Positions 33,433 to 41,794 of a DNA stretch of 64,000 nucleotides are shown piece by piece. Where the stretch lies: NCBI RefSeq assembly GCF_023715605.1, contig NZ_JAMBOL010000008.1, positions 1-64,000 of the forward strand, read 5' to 3'. Source of the stretch: Halalkalibacter oceani. Its GTDB lineage: Bacteria; Bacillota; Bacilli; Bacillales; Bacillaceae_D. The notes under the pieces were generated by a model. The model was not told the DNA's origin and ran no database searches. It saw nothing but the letters and a program-made list of their open reading frames with translations. Within the stretch, counting starts at the first letter, position 1, and each line of letters opens with the position of its first letter. The position numbers and the translations under genes were made by a program.

Positions 33433-34476
33433 TTATACCGTCAGCATCTTCTCTAAATGCTTAATTGTCGGCGTCAAATTAATCAGGAAATAGGCTTCCC
33501 GCAGACGGCGGGCCTCCGGACTGTTGCTCAGGTAGGCCGCTCCACCGCCATGAAGCATCGCTGTATGAACCGCCTCGATCGTTAAAGTGGCGGTTCGTTT
33601 GCGGAGCGGGAGCAGCGCCTCCCAGCTTAGACCGCGGGAAGCCAAGTGGGTGACCTCCGTTTGCAGCTCTTCCAGCTCGACCCGAATCGCTTCCGGCTGC
33701 AGCGGCAAAAACTGATTGCAGCCTCCCTGCCGGGTCCGGTAGCGCTCAATCGAAGCAAGAGCGGCCTTCGTTACGCCGAAGCCAAGCGGAATTTGATAGG
33801 CGAGAAAGTCCGGCCGAATCTGTTTAATAAACGAATCGGCGTCCTCTGCGAGAACATCCTCCTCCGAAATAAACACGTCATCAAAGTGGCAGGCATAGGT
33901 ACCGCTGCCGTTAATGCCGAGATAATTTGTTTTCGCTTTTCGTGTCAGACCATCAGCCGCACATGAGACAAACAGCATCACCCTTTGATCCGCGTTCACT
34001 TCAGCAATCGCCCCGAACCAATGCGTCTGATCGAGATTGGAAACCGATGGCAACGTTCCATTGACGACATAGCCGCCCTCAACCTTTGCCGCCTGCAAAT
34101 GCAGCGTCTCCAGCCCGGCATAATATTTCATCGGATTGGAAAGTCCCGTGCCGGCAAGCGTGCTGCCATTTTCCAGACGCGACAGCATTCTCTTTTTCAG
34201 CTTATCATTTTCGCTCTTTCGCATATAGGTGAGCGCAGCTAAATGGCACCAAATCAGAAAGCCTGTCGTCATGCAAAAGCGCGATGCTTCGGCTACGACG
34301 TCAAGCTCTCGCTGAAGATAAGCGGAGGAAGCTGCTCCTTCCGAAGAAAAATACCCCTCCTCACCCAATCGCGTTAACAGCTCCTTTGGATAAAAACCGG
34401 CATCAATTGACCGGACCTGAGGTTTAAGCTCCTTCTCGAACAAATCGGTAAGGCGTTGCTGAATGTTTGTCATCAC
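33433..34476 (-). CDS. Acyl-CoA dehydrogenase-like flavoprotein lacking the catalytic Glu
   Basis: A 347-residue protein with the ACAD fold: GTGLSNPMK (middle beta-domain), GINGSGTYACHFDDVF, and a helical C-domain ending GGGAAYLSNSPEARRLREAY. Where true dehydrogenases have the catalytic Glu (EGT), this one reads LINLTPTIKHLEK. This is the pattern of flavin-dependent monooxygenases related to DszC and SfnB. Together with the SsuABC-like transporter 1-4 kb away it may help release sulfur or nitrogen from an imported compound; this is inference. It is 23 bp after the DUF4242 gene, in one operon. Confidence 0.75.
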   Translation of the reverse strand: MMTNIQQRLTDLFEKELKPQVRSIDAGFYPKELLTRLGEEGYFSSEGAASSAYLQRELDVVAEASRFCMTTGFLIWCHLAALTYMRKSENDKLKKRMLSRLENGSTLAGTGLSNPMKYYAGLETLHLQAAKVEGGYVVNGTLPSVSNLDQTHWFGAIAEVNADQRVMLFVSCAADGLTRKAKTNYLGINGSGTYACHFDDVFISEEDVLAEDADSFIKQIRPDFLAYQIPLGFGVTKAALASIERYRTRQGGCNQFLPLQPEAIRVELEELQTEVTHLASRGLSWEALLPLRKRTATLTIEAVHTAMLHGGGAAYLSNSPEARRLREAYFLINLTPTIKHLEKMLTV

Positions 34477-34499
34477 GGCTTCCTGGTCCTCCTTTAATT

Positions 34500-35030
34500 T
34501 TACTGATCTGAGGCGATTTCCGTTATCGCGTCAATCGGTGCCTTAACGGCTTGACGCGCTCTTTTTACAGCCTCATCATCCGGTGCATCATAGAAGCAAA
34601 GGCATTTTGTCATATCCTCGCATACATACGTTCTTGAAAAGGACACCTCCGGAACTTCCGCATAATGAACGGAATTCGCTTTTTTACGGGCCAAATACCC
34701 TTCCATTGTCAAGTTCTCCGGCAAGTTCCATTCCACTAAATAATTGATTTTGTCCTTTTGCTTTTTCACTTCTTCCAAGTCCTGGCCGACGATTCGCACT
34801 TCTTTGACAAGTGACGGAACGATGCCGGCATCGCTCAAGTTTTTTGTAAGCGCACCTTCCTCCGCCGCTTCAAAAATAAAGAATGCTCTGTTGAAGTCCT
34901 TGGCGACTTGAACTTCAATTAGCTCCTGCCCGCTATCGTCTTCTCTCAATGCCTCTACTTTCCCTTCAAAAGCCGCCTTATTTTGCAGCTCCTCACTCAA
35001 CTGTGATTCCACTAAATATAACGCCATCAT
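34500..35030 (-). CDS. DUF4242 domain protein
   Basis: A 176-residue protein. Its C-terminal half has the DUF4242 (SCO4226-like) pattern: SFSRTYVCEDMTKCLCFYDAP, then DDEAVKRARQAVKAPIDAI. The N-terminal half (MMALYLVESQLSEEL) looks like a second, diverged copy of the fold. SCO4226 is described as nickel-binding, but no nickel ligands can be assigned here. The start at 35030 follows GGGAGG; the frame to 35060 has no ribosome site. It is co-transcribed with the ACAD-like gene and divergent from the HxlR regulator. Confidence 0.75.
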   Translation of the reverse strand: MMALYLVESQLSEELQNKAAFEGKVEALREDDSGQELIEVQVAKDFNRAFFIFEAAEEGALTKNLSDAGIVPSLVKEVRIVGQDLEEVKKQKDKINYLVEWNLPENLTMEGYLARKKANSVHYAEVPEVSFSRTYVCEDMTKCLCFYDAPDDEAVKRARQAVKAPIDAITEIASDQ

Positions 35031-35192
35031 CCAGTCCTCCCTTGAAAGATTGATAGTCATTCGATCGCATCGAACGCTAATGTAATTTTATTATACTAAG
35101 TACTAAAAAACAACTTACTTGATTGTGTGGTATACTAGGACTGCTTCTCATAAGAAAAACGTCCAAGATGTCAACTTTAGCAAAGGAGTCTG

Positions 35193-35654
35193 ATGAAAGT
35201 GAAAGAGCGTTATAAATTACCTTGCAACATCGCGCAAACATTAAATATTGTCGGCGACCGCTGGACACTGCTTGTCATTCATGAGATCCTCATCGGTCAT
35301 TCCACCTTTAATGAAATCAAGAAAAACCTTGAAGGCATCTCCTCCAACCTCCTGTCAGACCGGCTGAAGCATTTAGAGGAGGTCGGCCTAATTGAGTCAA
35401 CCGTCTATTCCAAGCATCCGCCCCGTTACCAGTATACCTTGACTGAAAGCGGACAGGATTTGGAGGATGTCTTTCACGCTTTCGTCCTCTGGGGCAGCAA
35501 GCATCTTGAAACCTGTTATAAAAAACTGGTTCACACACGCTGCCAGCATGAAGTCGAACTGCTTTATTACTGTCCTTCATGCAAGCAGCATGTCGACAAA
35601 GACGAACTCCAGGCAGTGCCAATTGAACCGGAAAGCCAGGCAAATCAGGCTTAG
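35193..35654 (+). CDS. HxlR-family transcription regulator
   Basis: A 153-residue winged-helix regulator with the HxlR hallmark LNIVGDRWTLLVIHEILIG (in part, about 16-34), FNEIKKNLEGISSNLLSDRL and PPRYQYTLTESG. Its C-terminus carries C-x2-H and CPSCKQH, a possible zinc knuckle. AAAGGAG precedes the ATG. It is divergent from the DUF4242/ACAD-like operon, and its end overlaps the convergent permease gene by 4 bp. It most likely senses a small reactive or aromatic compound; the ligand is unknown. Confidence 0.9.
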   Translation: MKVKERYKLPCNIAQTLNIVGDRWTLLVIHEILIGHSTFNEIKKNLEGISSNLLSDRLKHLEEVGLIESTVYSKHPPRYQYTLTESGQDLEDVFHAFVLWGSKHLETCYKKLVHTRCQHEVELLYYCPSCKQHVDKDELQAVPIEPESQANQA

Positions 35655-36403
35655 CCTTGTACGCCCCATTGTCTGCCAACCCAGCGTTCAAACAAGCCAA
35701 TCGCTTTATCAAGCAGCAGACCGAGCACGCCGATGAAAATAATCCCGGCGAGCACGAGGTCAAGATCAAGCGCATTGCGTGAATCAATGATGAGGTAGCC
35801 AAGCCCTGACTGCGCGCCGATCATTTCTCCAGCGACAAGAAAAATCCACGCCGTCCCAACGGCGATATGCAGTCCATTGGCAATGTACGGAAATGCCGCC
35901 GGAAAAATGATTTTAAACAGCTGGGCCGGCTGCTTCATCTCCAAATTCTCGGCAATCTTTAAATAAGTCGGGTCGATTTTTTTCACGGCGGACACCGTTG
36001 AAAGCAGCACCGGAAAGAAGGCGGCGATAAAAATAATGACAATCGCCGGCATATTCCCAATCCCGAACCAGAGCACGATGAACGGCGCCCAGGCAACCGG
36101 AGCGACAGGACGGAGCACCTGGATGACCGGATCGACAATCGCCCACACCTTTGGTGAACGGCCAAGGATTAATCCGAGAACGACAGCGACCACGACCGCC
36201 GTCAAATACCCGCTCAAAAAGCGGAACATGCTGATTTGGACATGGGTGAATAATGTTCCATCGCTAACCAAGGCGACGATCCCTTTGCCGACTGCCAGTG
36301 GCGGTGGCAATAATGCTTCAGGGTAGCCACCGATCCAAATGACCAGCTGCCAAACGACAAGCACGAGAATAAACGCTATCGTAAAATGCTTCACCGTCTT
36401 CAT
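35651..36403 (-). CDS. ABC transporter permease (SsuC/TauC type)
   Basis: A 250-residue inner-membrane permease with six predicted helices and the EAA-type loop IAENLEMKQPAQLFKIIFPA (in part, about 162-181). GEMIGAQSGLGYLI is typical of sulfonate/taurine/nitrate-class permeases. The ATG at 36403 is preferred over the GTG at 36412. Its stop overlaps the HxlR gene tail-to-tail. Third gene of the ATPase-binding protein-permease operon. Confidence 0.9.
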   Translation of the reverse strand: MKTVKHFTIAFILVLVVWQLVIWIGGYPEALLPPPLAVGKGIVALVSDGTLFTHVQISMFRFLSGYLTAVVVAVVLGLILGRSPKVWAIVDPVIQVLRPVAPVAWAPFIVLWFGIGNMPAIVIIFIAAFFPVLLSTVSAVKKIDPTYLKIAENLEMKQPAQLFKIIFPAAFPYIANGLHIAVGTAWIFLVAGEMIGAQSGLGYLIIDSRNALDLDLVLAGIIFIGVLGLLLDKAIGLFERWVGRQWGVQG

Positions 36404-36408
36404 CGCTC

Positions 36409-37380
36409 TCACCTTCTCTCCAACGCTTCTTCAAAAAATGACTGATCAACAAACTCCTCATATGCCGGCGGGTTCTCAGACAGTCCCATCTCAACTAAAC
36501 GCTGGCGCAAATACTCGTAATCTTCCTGTTCGATTCGCAGATTATCATAAGAAATCCAGCCAAGTGACAGCGTCAATACGTCCTCATCGACATTTAAAAA
36601 CTGCTTAAACGGGTCTTCATGCTCGTCATGGGTATGCACATCATAAGCTTCTGCTTTCTTCCCGGCTTCAATGTAGCCTGTCACAAAGGTTTGCGCAAAT
36701 TCAGGCTGCTGTTCGATAAAGTCACTGCGAAGCACAAGCACGCAGCACAACGAATTGGCCCGGATTTCATTTGACTGAAAAAGCACCTTCCCTGTGTTCA
36801 GACTGACGCCAAGCGCGCCGAACGGCTCAGCGACAATATAGCTCTGGATTCGCCCTTCCGATAGAGCTGCCGGCATCTCGGCCGGCGGCATTTCAACCGG
36901 ATTCACATCCTCATACGTTAAGCCGGCGTTTTGCAGCATTTCATCAAGCAAGAGATTATGAGCGGACAGCGTATGAGGAATCGCGACCGTAGCCCCTTTC
37001 AAATCAGCGACCTCCTCGACATCGTGCGAGACCACAACAGCGTTCCCGTCACGATGACCGAGCGCGACAGCCTTTAAATCAATCCCTTTTTCACGCGCCT
37101 TCATCGCCAGCTCGAACAAAACCGAAGCGCCGTCAATCCGTCCGGTATTTAAAGCGTCCATCAATTCAATCCACGAACCGAAGCGAATCAGCTCAATTCG
37201 CCCGCCGTTCAAATACTGATCCTCAAACTGCTTTTCAAAATAAAGAGGTGCCGCATGCGTAATCGGCAAATAGCCGATCCGGATCACCTTCTCCTCAGGC
37301 GGTGCTCCGCCCCCGCAAGAGGAAAGGATCACAGTCAAAGCGAGCATCAGGCTCGCCCACGTTCTTCTCTCCCGATTCAT
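36409..37380 (-). CDS. ABC transporter substrate-binding lipoprotein (SsuA/NMT1-like)
   Basis: A 323-residue lipoprotein. The signal peptide ends in LSSCGGG, and the mature part has the NMT1/SsuA pattern (IRIGYLPITHAAPLYFEK; GRIDGASVLFELAMKA; MPPAEMPAALSEGRI). An unusual His/Asp-rich stretch, DVHTHDEHEDPF, occurs near residue 265 and could bind metal. The start at 37380 was selected because TGGAGTGTGAG lies just before it. The ligand class (sulfonate, nitrate, pyrimidine) is uncertain. Confidence 0.88.
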   Translation of the reverse strand: MNRERRTWASLMLALTVILSSCGGGAPPEEKVIRIGYLPITHAAPLYFEKQFEDQYLNGGRIELIRFGSWIELMDALNTGRIDGASVLFELAMKAREKGIDLKAVALGHRDGNAVVVSHDVEEVADLKGATVAIPHTLSAHNLLLDEMLQNAGLTYEDVNPVEMPPAEMPAALSEGRIQSYIVAEPFGALGVSLNTGKVLFQSNEIRANSLCCVLVLRSDFIEQQPEFAQTFVTGYIEAGKKAEAYDVHTHDEHEDPFKQFLNVDEDVLTLSLGWISYDNLRIEQEDYEYLRQRLVEMGLSENPPAYEEFVDQSFFEEALERR

Positions 37381-37397
37381 GTTCTCACACTCCACAT

Positions 37398-38192
37398 TTA
37401 AATATTAAATTCCAAGGTTGCCCCGTCCTTTGAAAAATGAAAGGAATCCAAAATCAGCTTGCGGTAATACTGAAAGTCACTATGACTCCGGTCACGCGGG
37501 GAAGGCAGATTAATTTCAAGGGTTTGCTTAATTCGGCCGGGATGAGCATCCATAATCAGAATGCGGTCCGACAAATAAATCGCTTCATCAATGTCATGTG
37601 TAACAAGCACAATATTGTTTTTCTCCTGCTCACGGATATGCAGCAGCTCATCCTGCAAATAATAGCGGTTAAACGTATCCAAAGCGGCAAACGGCTCATC
37701 CATCAGGATCAGCTCCGGCCGGATCGCCAACGCCCTGGCAATTGCCACGCGCTGCTGCATCCCGCCGGACAGCTGCGCCGGAAAACGATCCTTGCTCTCC
37801 TCAAGACCTACGAGCTTAATAGAATCAAGGGCGCGCTCCCTTCTTTCTGCCGTTGAAAGAGACTTTTCCGGCTCCAGCCCAAGCTCGACATTTTTCAGAA
37901 CCGTGCGCCACGGCAAAAGTCCATAGTGCTGAAAAAGCATGATCGCCCTGCGGCTCGGCTTTTTCACCTCTTCCCCGTCAAAATAGACACTGCCTTCAGA
38001 CGGGCTGTCAAAGCCGCCGATCAAGTTAAGCAATGTACTTTTTCCGCACCCGCTTTTCCCGAGTACAGATACAAATTCGCCTTTCTTCATCGTAAAGGAG
38101 ATATTTGAGAGCACTCTGATCGTCTTTCCCTGAGCAGAAAATTCCTTCCCAACCTCGTTAAGCTCGACAAACGCCTCTGCCTTCACTGTCAC
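37398..38192 (-). CDS. ABC transporter ATP-binding protein (SsuB/TauB type)
   Basis: A 264-residue ATPase with Walker A GKSGCGKSTLLN (about 44-55), signature LSGGMQQRVAIARALA, Walker B LILMDEPFAALD and the switch histidine in LVTHDIDEAI. It powers the importer formed with the next two genes. The GTG start at 38192 or the GTG two codons later both lie near AGAGAGGGG. Upstream (38215-38230, minus) is TATAGGAATT, resembling part of the CymR sulfur-control motif, though only one half fits. Confidence 0.92.
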   Translation of the reverse strand: MTVKAEAFVELNEVGKEFSAQGKTIRVLSNISFTMKKGEFVSVLGKSGCGKSTLLNLIGGFDSPSEGSVYFDGEEVKKPSRRAIMLFQHYGLLPWRTVLKNVELGLEPEKSLSTAERRERALDSIKLVGLEESKDRFPAQLSGGMQQRVAIARALAIRPELILMDEPFAALDTFNRYYLQDELLHIREQEKNNIVLVTHDIDEAIYLSDRILIMDAHPGRIKQTLEINLPSPRDRSHSDFQYYRKLILDSFHFSKDGATLEFNI

Positions 38193-38460
38193 TAACCCCT
38201 CTCTTCACGCTATATAGGTTAATTCCTATAAAAATAATATGAATAATAAGTTTATTTTAGTATACAAAGTGGAAAAAATCAATCTAATTATCAAAAAGAA
38301 AAAAGCTTGTTTCGCCAATAAAAAAGCCGCTGCCATGCCGGCTGCGGCGTGAGTTATTTTTATCTTTTAAGACTTTACGTCGACTTAAATAAAAAGAAGG
38401 GCCGTAGATAAAACAGATCACCTGTCTTTATTTGAGGAGAAGCAAGCTCCCTTTTTCCCA

Positions 38461-38600
38461 CTAGAAAAAGCGGACGGGAGGGGCGGGAAGCGCAGGTTGA
38501 CATCCACCGGCGCAGCCGGTTAGTTCAACGCCCGCCTGCGGAAAGCGTTTCCCCATCCCACAAGCGAGGTCGAAGAGTAAAAAAAACCTATTCGACGTAA
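38461..38600 (-). repeat. Structured GC-rich intergenic sequence, probably a dispersed Bacillaceae repeat
   Basis: The minus strand reads CGCTTTCCGCAGGCGGGCG, then GTTGAACTAACCGGC-TGC-GCCGGTGG with a strong stem around 38508-38522. Such sequences recur between genes in Bacillaceae. A 64-codon frame crossing it (38461-38655, minus) has no ribosome site and looks spurious. The rest of 38193-38460 shows only the ABC operon promoter region and A/T-rich sequence. Confidence 0.4.
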
Positions 38601-38651
38601 AATCGTACAGTTTCTCCCTCTTCTGCTTTAAAAGTCGGTCACGTCCATTTT

Positions 38652-38920
38652 TCATTCCACTATTTTTTCAAACTTACTAAATCCCGCTTGCCCCGGATCA
38701 CTATATAAAACTCTCCCGTCTTTGAACCATACCCTAAGATGTTGATTTACGTTTATCTCTTCGATTGGAAAATTTGAAACCCAGACCGCAGCGTCACGAT
38801 TTTCGATTAAAATTGAACCACTCGTGTTATCTCTCTTTACATAATTAAAACAAGCTTAATATCAGCATAATTATCGAACCGATTTTCCTCATGCGCTGTC
38901 ATTGAAAAAGTCAAAACACC
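38652..38920 (-). pseudogene. Decayed gene fragment, DUF3221-like, truncated and frameshifted
   Basis: Minus-strand reading gives VLTFSMTAHEENRFDNYADI (about 38918-38859), then after a frame change near 38840 NTSGSILIENRDAAVWVSNF followed by PIEEINVNQHLRVWFKDGRV and LYSDPGQAGFSKFEKIVE, ending in TGA at 38652. The C-terminal pattern (VWVSN, LRVWFKDG, SDPGQA) resembles DUF3221 proteins of Bacillus. There is no proper start. The fragment begins just next to repeat copy B, suggesting that the element or a deletion removed its 5' end. An intact copy elsewhere would confirm it. Confidence 0.55.
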
Positions 38921-38929
38921 TTATTTATC

Positions 38930-39103
38930 GAAGCTGCTGAAAAAGGACGATTTACACTTTTTCAGCAGCTTTTTCGTAATGAGCGTAGCCGTTGCCTGAT
39001 TTTGAAAGCCTTGATACGAGCGGGTTTCTCGAAGTGAGGCGTGCAACGCGCGGAGCCATTACTCTTCTTCGAGTTACGAAAAAGGACGGTTTTCAGTGGG
39101 CTC
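38930..39103 (+). repeat. MITE-like repeat, copy B
   Basis: It starts GAAGCTGCTGAAAAAGG, forms the hairpin with CTTTTTCAGCAGC (38957-38969), continues TTTTTCGTAATGAGCG, and ends GTTACGAAAAAGGACGG then TTTTCAGTGGGCTC. The ends are imperfect inverted repeats sharing CTGAAAA. TATTTATC occurs on both sides (38922-38929 and 39104-39111), a possible 8-bp target duplication. It encodes no protein. Confidence 0.7.
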
Positions 39104-39147
39104 TATTTATCAGTATTTCTTCTCACTTTTACGTTCCTTCACTTTAA

Positions 39148-39192
39148 TTTAACACCACCTTAACCAACTTTATATGAAACTAGTTTAATATA
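39148..39192 (+). promoter_or_regulatory. Promoter and palindromic operator of the LacI-type gene
   Basis: TTTAAC (39148-39153) and TATATG (39171-39176) are 17 bp apart. The -10 is the left edge of a 22-bp palindrome at 39171-39192, core AAACTAGTTT with arms TATAT/ATATA and one mismatch pair. It lies just ahead of the ribosome site, a natural place for autoregulation by the LacI-family product. Confidence 0.6.
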
Positions 39193-39212
39193 AGCCCCAA
39201 GGAGTGATGCAC

Positions 39213-40235
39213 ATGGTGACGATGAATGATGTTGCCAAACAAGCTGGTGTCTCCAAGAGCACAGTATCCAATGTTTTCAGTAAAAAACGACCGATCAGCA
39301 AGGAGGTGAGCGAACACGTTTTACAAGTAGCCAGACAGTTGAACTATAAGCCGAATTATTTCGCGAGGAGCTTAACGACACGGGAAACAAGAATTATCGG
39401 TTTAAATATGCGCGGCGAAAAGGCGAAATTCAGCCAATTCCATTTATCCCTGATCAACGGCGTGCTGCGCCAGTGCTACGAGCGCGGCTACCGGCTGTTA
39501 ATCAACACGTTGGCGGAAAAATATGCAAACCGGGTCGAATTTCAATCATCCGACCCCGTTGACGGCGAGATTTTGCTTGATCCGATTGAGAAGGACCCAA
39601 GAATTGAGGAATGCCTTGAAAAAAACCTTCCGATGGTCGTCATCGGCCGGACAGCACGGGAATACAGCGCCAAAGTAGCGACCGTCGATAACGATAATGT
39701 CGAAGCGGCCGCACTCGTGACCGAGCATTTAGTGGGTCTCGGTCATCGCCATATTCTGTTTCTGAATGCCGCCAAAAAACGCACGGTTTCGATTGACCGT
39801 GAAGCCGGCTTCCAAAAAATTATCCGCGCTACATATCAGGACATCGACCAGCCTTTCATCGCCTACAAGGCGGAAGAGGAGACGGCAATCGACTACGGCT
39901 ACGAGCGGACGTTGGACATGCTGCGGCATAACCCGGCGATCTCGGCCGTGATCGCCGATACTGACAAAGTCGCGCTCGGGGTGTATAAAGCGGCAGCTGA
40001 ATTAGGGCGAGTGATTCCCGACGATTTATCGGTGATGGCCTTCAGTGATGAGCCTGTCTTCTTATCGGAGTTTTCCCCGGCGCTTTCAAGCATGAAGCTC
40101 AATTCCGAGTTACTGGGAATGGAAGCGGCCAATACGTTGATTGACCAAATTGAAGCCGACTCTCCTTCCGTTAAAAGGACGACGATTGCAACTGATCTGA
40201 TCCTGCGCGCTTCCACCGAAAAAAATAAACGATAA
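39213..40235 (+). CDS. LacI-family transcription regulator
   Basis: A 340-residue regulator. The N-terminal HTH and hinge (MNDVAKQAGVSKSTVSNVFS, RQLNYKPNYFARSL) are followed by a periplasmic-binding-like sensor domain (VVIGRTAREYSAKVATVDNDN; GLGHRHILFLN; PDDLSVMAFSDEP). It controls the downstream transporter/PHP genes, 17 bp away. ATG at 39213 follows AAGGAG by 8 bases; the frame also opens at 39204, inside that site. The ligand is unknown. Confidence 0.92.
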   Translation: MVTMNDVAKQAGVSKSTVSNVFSKKRPISKEVSEHVLQVARQLNYKPNYFARSLTTRETRIIGLNMRGEKAKFSQFHLSLINGVLRQCYERGYRLLINTLAEKYANRVEFQSSDPVDGEILLDPIEKDPRIEECLEKNLPMVVIGRTAREYSAKVATVDNDNVEAAALVTEHLVGLGHRHILFLNAAKKRTVSIDREAGFQKIIRATYQDIDQPFIAYKAEEETAIDYGYERTLDMLRHNPAISAVIADTDKVALGVYKAAAELGRVIPDDLSVMAFSDEPVFLSEFSPALSSMKLNSELLGMEAANTLIDQIEADSPSVKRTTIATDLILRASTEKNKR

Positions 40236-40252
40236 CACGATAGGAGGACCCT

Positions 40253-41665
40253 ATGAAAAAGTTAATGGTAAAACTATTGCTTGCCGCATTGTTAATGACG
40301 TTGCTGGCGGCATGTCAGCAAACGTCGACTGCCGATGAGTCAGGAGAAGAAACGGACGCCGACCAGGAAGAAAAAACATTACGCATCCTGACGAGTGTCG
40401 TTGGCGGAAAAACGCCTGAGGAACACGCTGAATTTGAAAAGGAAATTGAACGTTTGACAGGGATTAGCGTCACCATTGAAAAAGTACCGACTGATTACGA
40501 CCAGCGTCTGCTTACCTCGATGTCGGCCGGTGAACAATATGACCTTGTGTATATGACAAAGCCAATGATGGATGTGCTCGTTGACCAAGGGGCGCTGACA
40601 GAGCTCACTCAATCGATCCAGGATTCCGAGATTCTCTCCGACCCGGCGGTCATTCCAACGGAAGAATGGGAGCTAATTACGTACGACGACGGTAAAATCT
40701 ATAGTGTTTTCAACAAGTTTGAAGGCGGAACGATGCCGCTTATCCGCCAGGACTGGCTGGAAGCTTTGGGGCTTGAGGAGCCGTCAACGCTTGATGACTA
40801 CTATCACGTGCTGAAGGCTTTTGCCGAGCAGGATCCGAACGGGACCGGACAGGACGACACGTATGGCTTAACGACGGCCGGCCTTTACGACATTCAAGGG
40901 TTTATGAGCGCGGCGGGCGTGAAGGCGCGTTATGTGATCGAGGATGACGGATCGCGGACAATTCCGTACGCAACGGAGGCGGCGATTCCGGTGTATGAAT
41001 GGTTTGCCAAGCTTTACGCGGAAGGAATTCTCGACCCGAACTTCGCGACAAATGACAGTGGTAACATGCAGGAGCTGTTCCTCTCCGACCGTGTTGGCGT
41101 CGTCACATATTGGGATGCCTGGGTCGGGCTCTTTAACAACATCCGTTTGAACGATGACCCGAATACGAGCTTTATGGCCAAAGGACTGCCTGGTGTGCCT
41201 GATGAAAATGGGGAATTTATGCTGCGCCGTGGTGACCCGAGTGTATGGGCGATCCCAGTTAACGCCGAGCATCCGGAAACAGCACTTGAGTTTCTTGAGT
41301 TCTGGCATACTCCAGAGGGTAATACGGTCAGTACGTTGGGCGTTAAAGACCTGCATTACACAGTCGATGAAAACGGGGAATATGAATTAACTGAATTAGG
41401 CGAGATCGCCAATATGGATCACGGGGTTGTCTTCCCGAATAACACGAATTGGGAAAACCCGTTCGGCACACTGCCCGGCGTTGAAGAGGCGCAGGCGGTC
41501 ATTATCGAGCATGCCCAGCCGGAAGTCTCAACTGCCGATTGGCCGCAGGCCGAGAAAATCGTCGAGCGCTACGTGTTTGCAGCGATTACCGGCGACATGC
41601 CGGCCGCAGAAGCAGTGGAAAGAATGCATGGCGAGCTGCTCGCTGCTGATCTGATTGACAACTAA
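40253..41665 (+). CDS. ABC transporter substrate-binding lipoprotein (family 1, LplA-like)
   Basis: A 470-residue extracellular solute-binding lipoprotein. The signal peptide ends LLAACQQ (Cys21), followed by an acidic tether, then a family 1 binding domain (YDLVYMTKPMMDVLVDQGAL; GKIYSVFNKFEGGTMPLIRQ; WAIPVNAEHPETALEFLEFW). It resembles LplA/oligosaccharide or glycerophosphate-type binding proteins. TAGGAGGACCCT precedes the ATG. It is followed by a stem-loop and then two permease genes; no ATPase is encoded here, so a shared MsmX-like ATPase is expected. Confidence 0.9.
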   Translation: MKKLMVKLLLAALLMTLLAACQQTSTADESGEETDADQEEKTLRILTSVVGGKTPEEHAEFEKEIERLTGISVTIEKVPTDYDQRLLTSMSAGEQYDLVYMTKPMMDVLVDQGALTELTQSIQDSEILSDPAVIPTEEWELITYDDGKIYSVFNKFEGGTMPLIRQDWLEALGLEEPSTLDDYYHVLKAFAEQDPNGTGQDDTYGLTTAGLYDIQGFMSAAGVKARYVIEDDGSRTIPYATEAAIPVYEWFAKLYAEGILDPNFATNDSGNMQELFLSDRVGVVTYWDAWVGLFNNIRLNDDPNTSFMAKGLPGVPDENGEFMLRRGDPSVWAIPVNAEHPETALEFLEFWHTPEGNTVSTLGVKDLHYTVDENGEYELTELGEIANMDHGVVFPNNTNWENPFGTLPGVEEAQAVIIEHAQPEVSTADWPQAEKIVERYVFAAITGDMPAAEAVERMHGELLAADLIDN

Positions 41666-41716
41666 ACAGCTATGAAATGAAACGAACCAAACAGCAGTAC
41701 GGCCCTGTCGTAAATG

Positions 41717-41757
41717 AGCAGCCGGAAGTGCTTTTCATCATGCCGCTTCCGGCTGCT
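41717..41757 (+). other. Inter-cistronic hairpin after the binding-protein gene
   Basis: AGCAGCCGGAAG (41717-41728) pairs perfectly with CTTCCGGCTGCT (41746-41757). With no long T-run it probably stabilises the upstream message or partly terminates, giving excess binding protein over permeases. Confidence 0.65.
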
Positions 41758-41794
41758 GTTCCTGCTGTTATTCAAATGCAGGAGGACGATTGGC

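Noticed and set aside
38211-38245. Complete CymR sulfur-control box ahead of the SsuABC-like operon
   Set aside because: Only the half-motif ATAGGAATT fits; the other half does not, so it is not listed as a site.
38461-38655. 64-codon minus-strand frame
   Set aside because: Runs through a GC-rich structured repeat, with no ribosome site.
41714-41794. 27-codon N-terminal extension of the first ABC permease
   Set aside because: It consists of the inter-cistronic hairpin; the Met at 41795 has a strong ribosome site.
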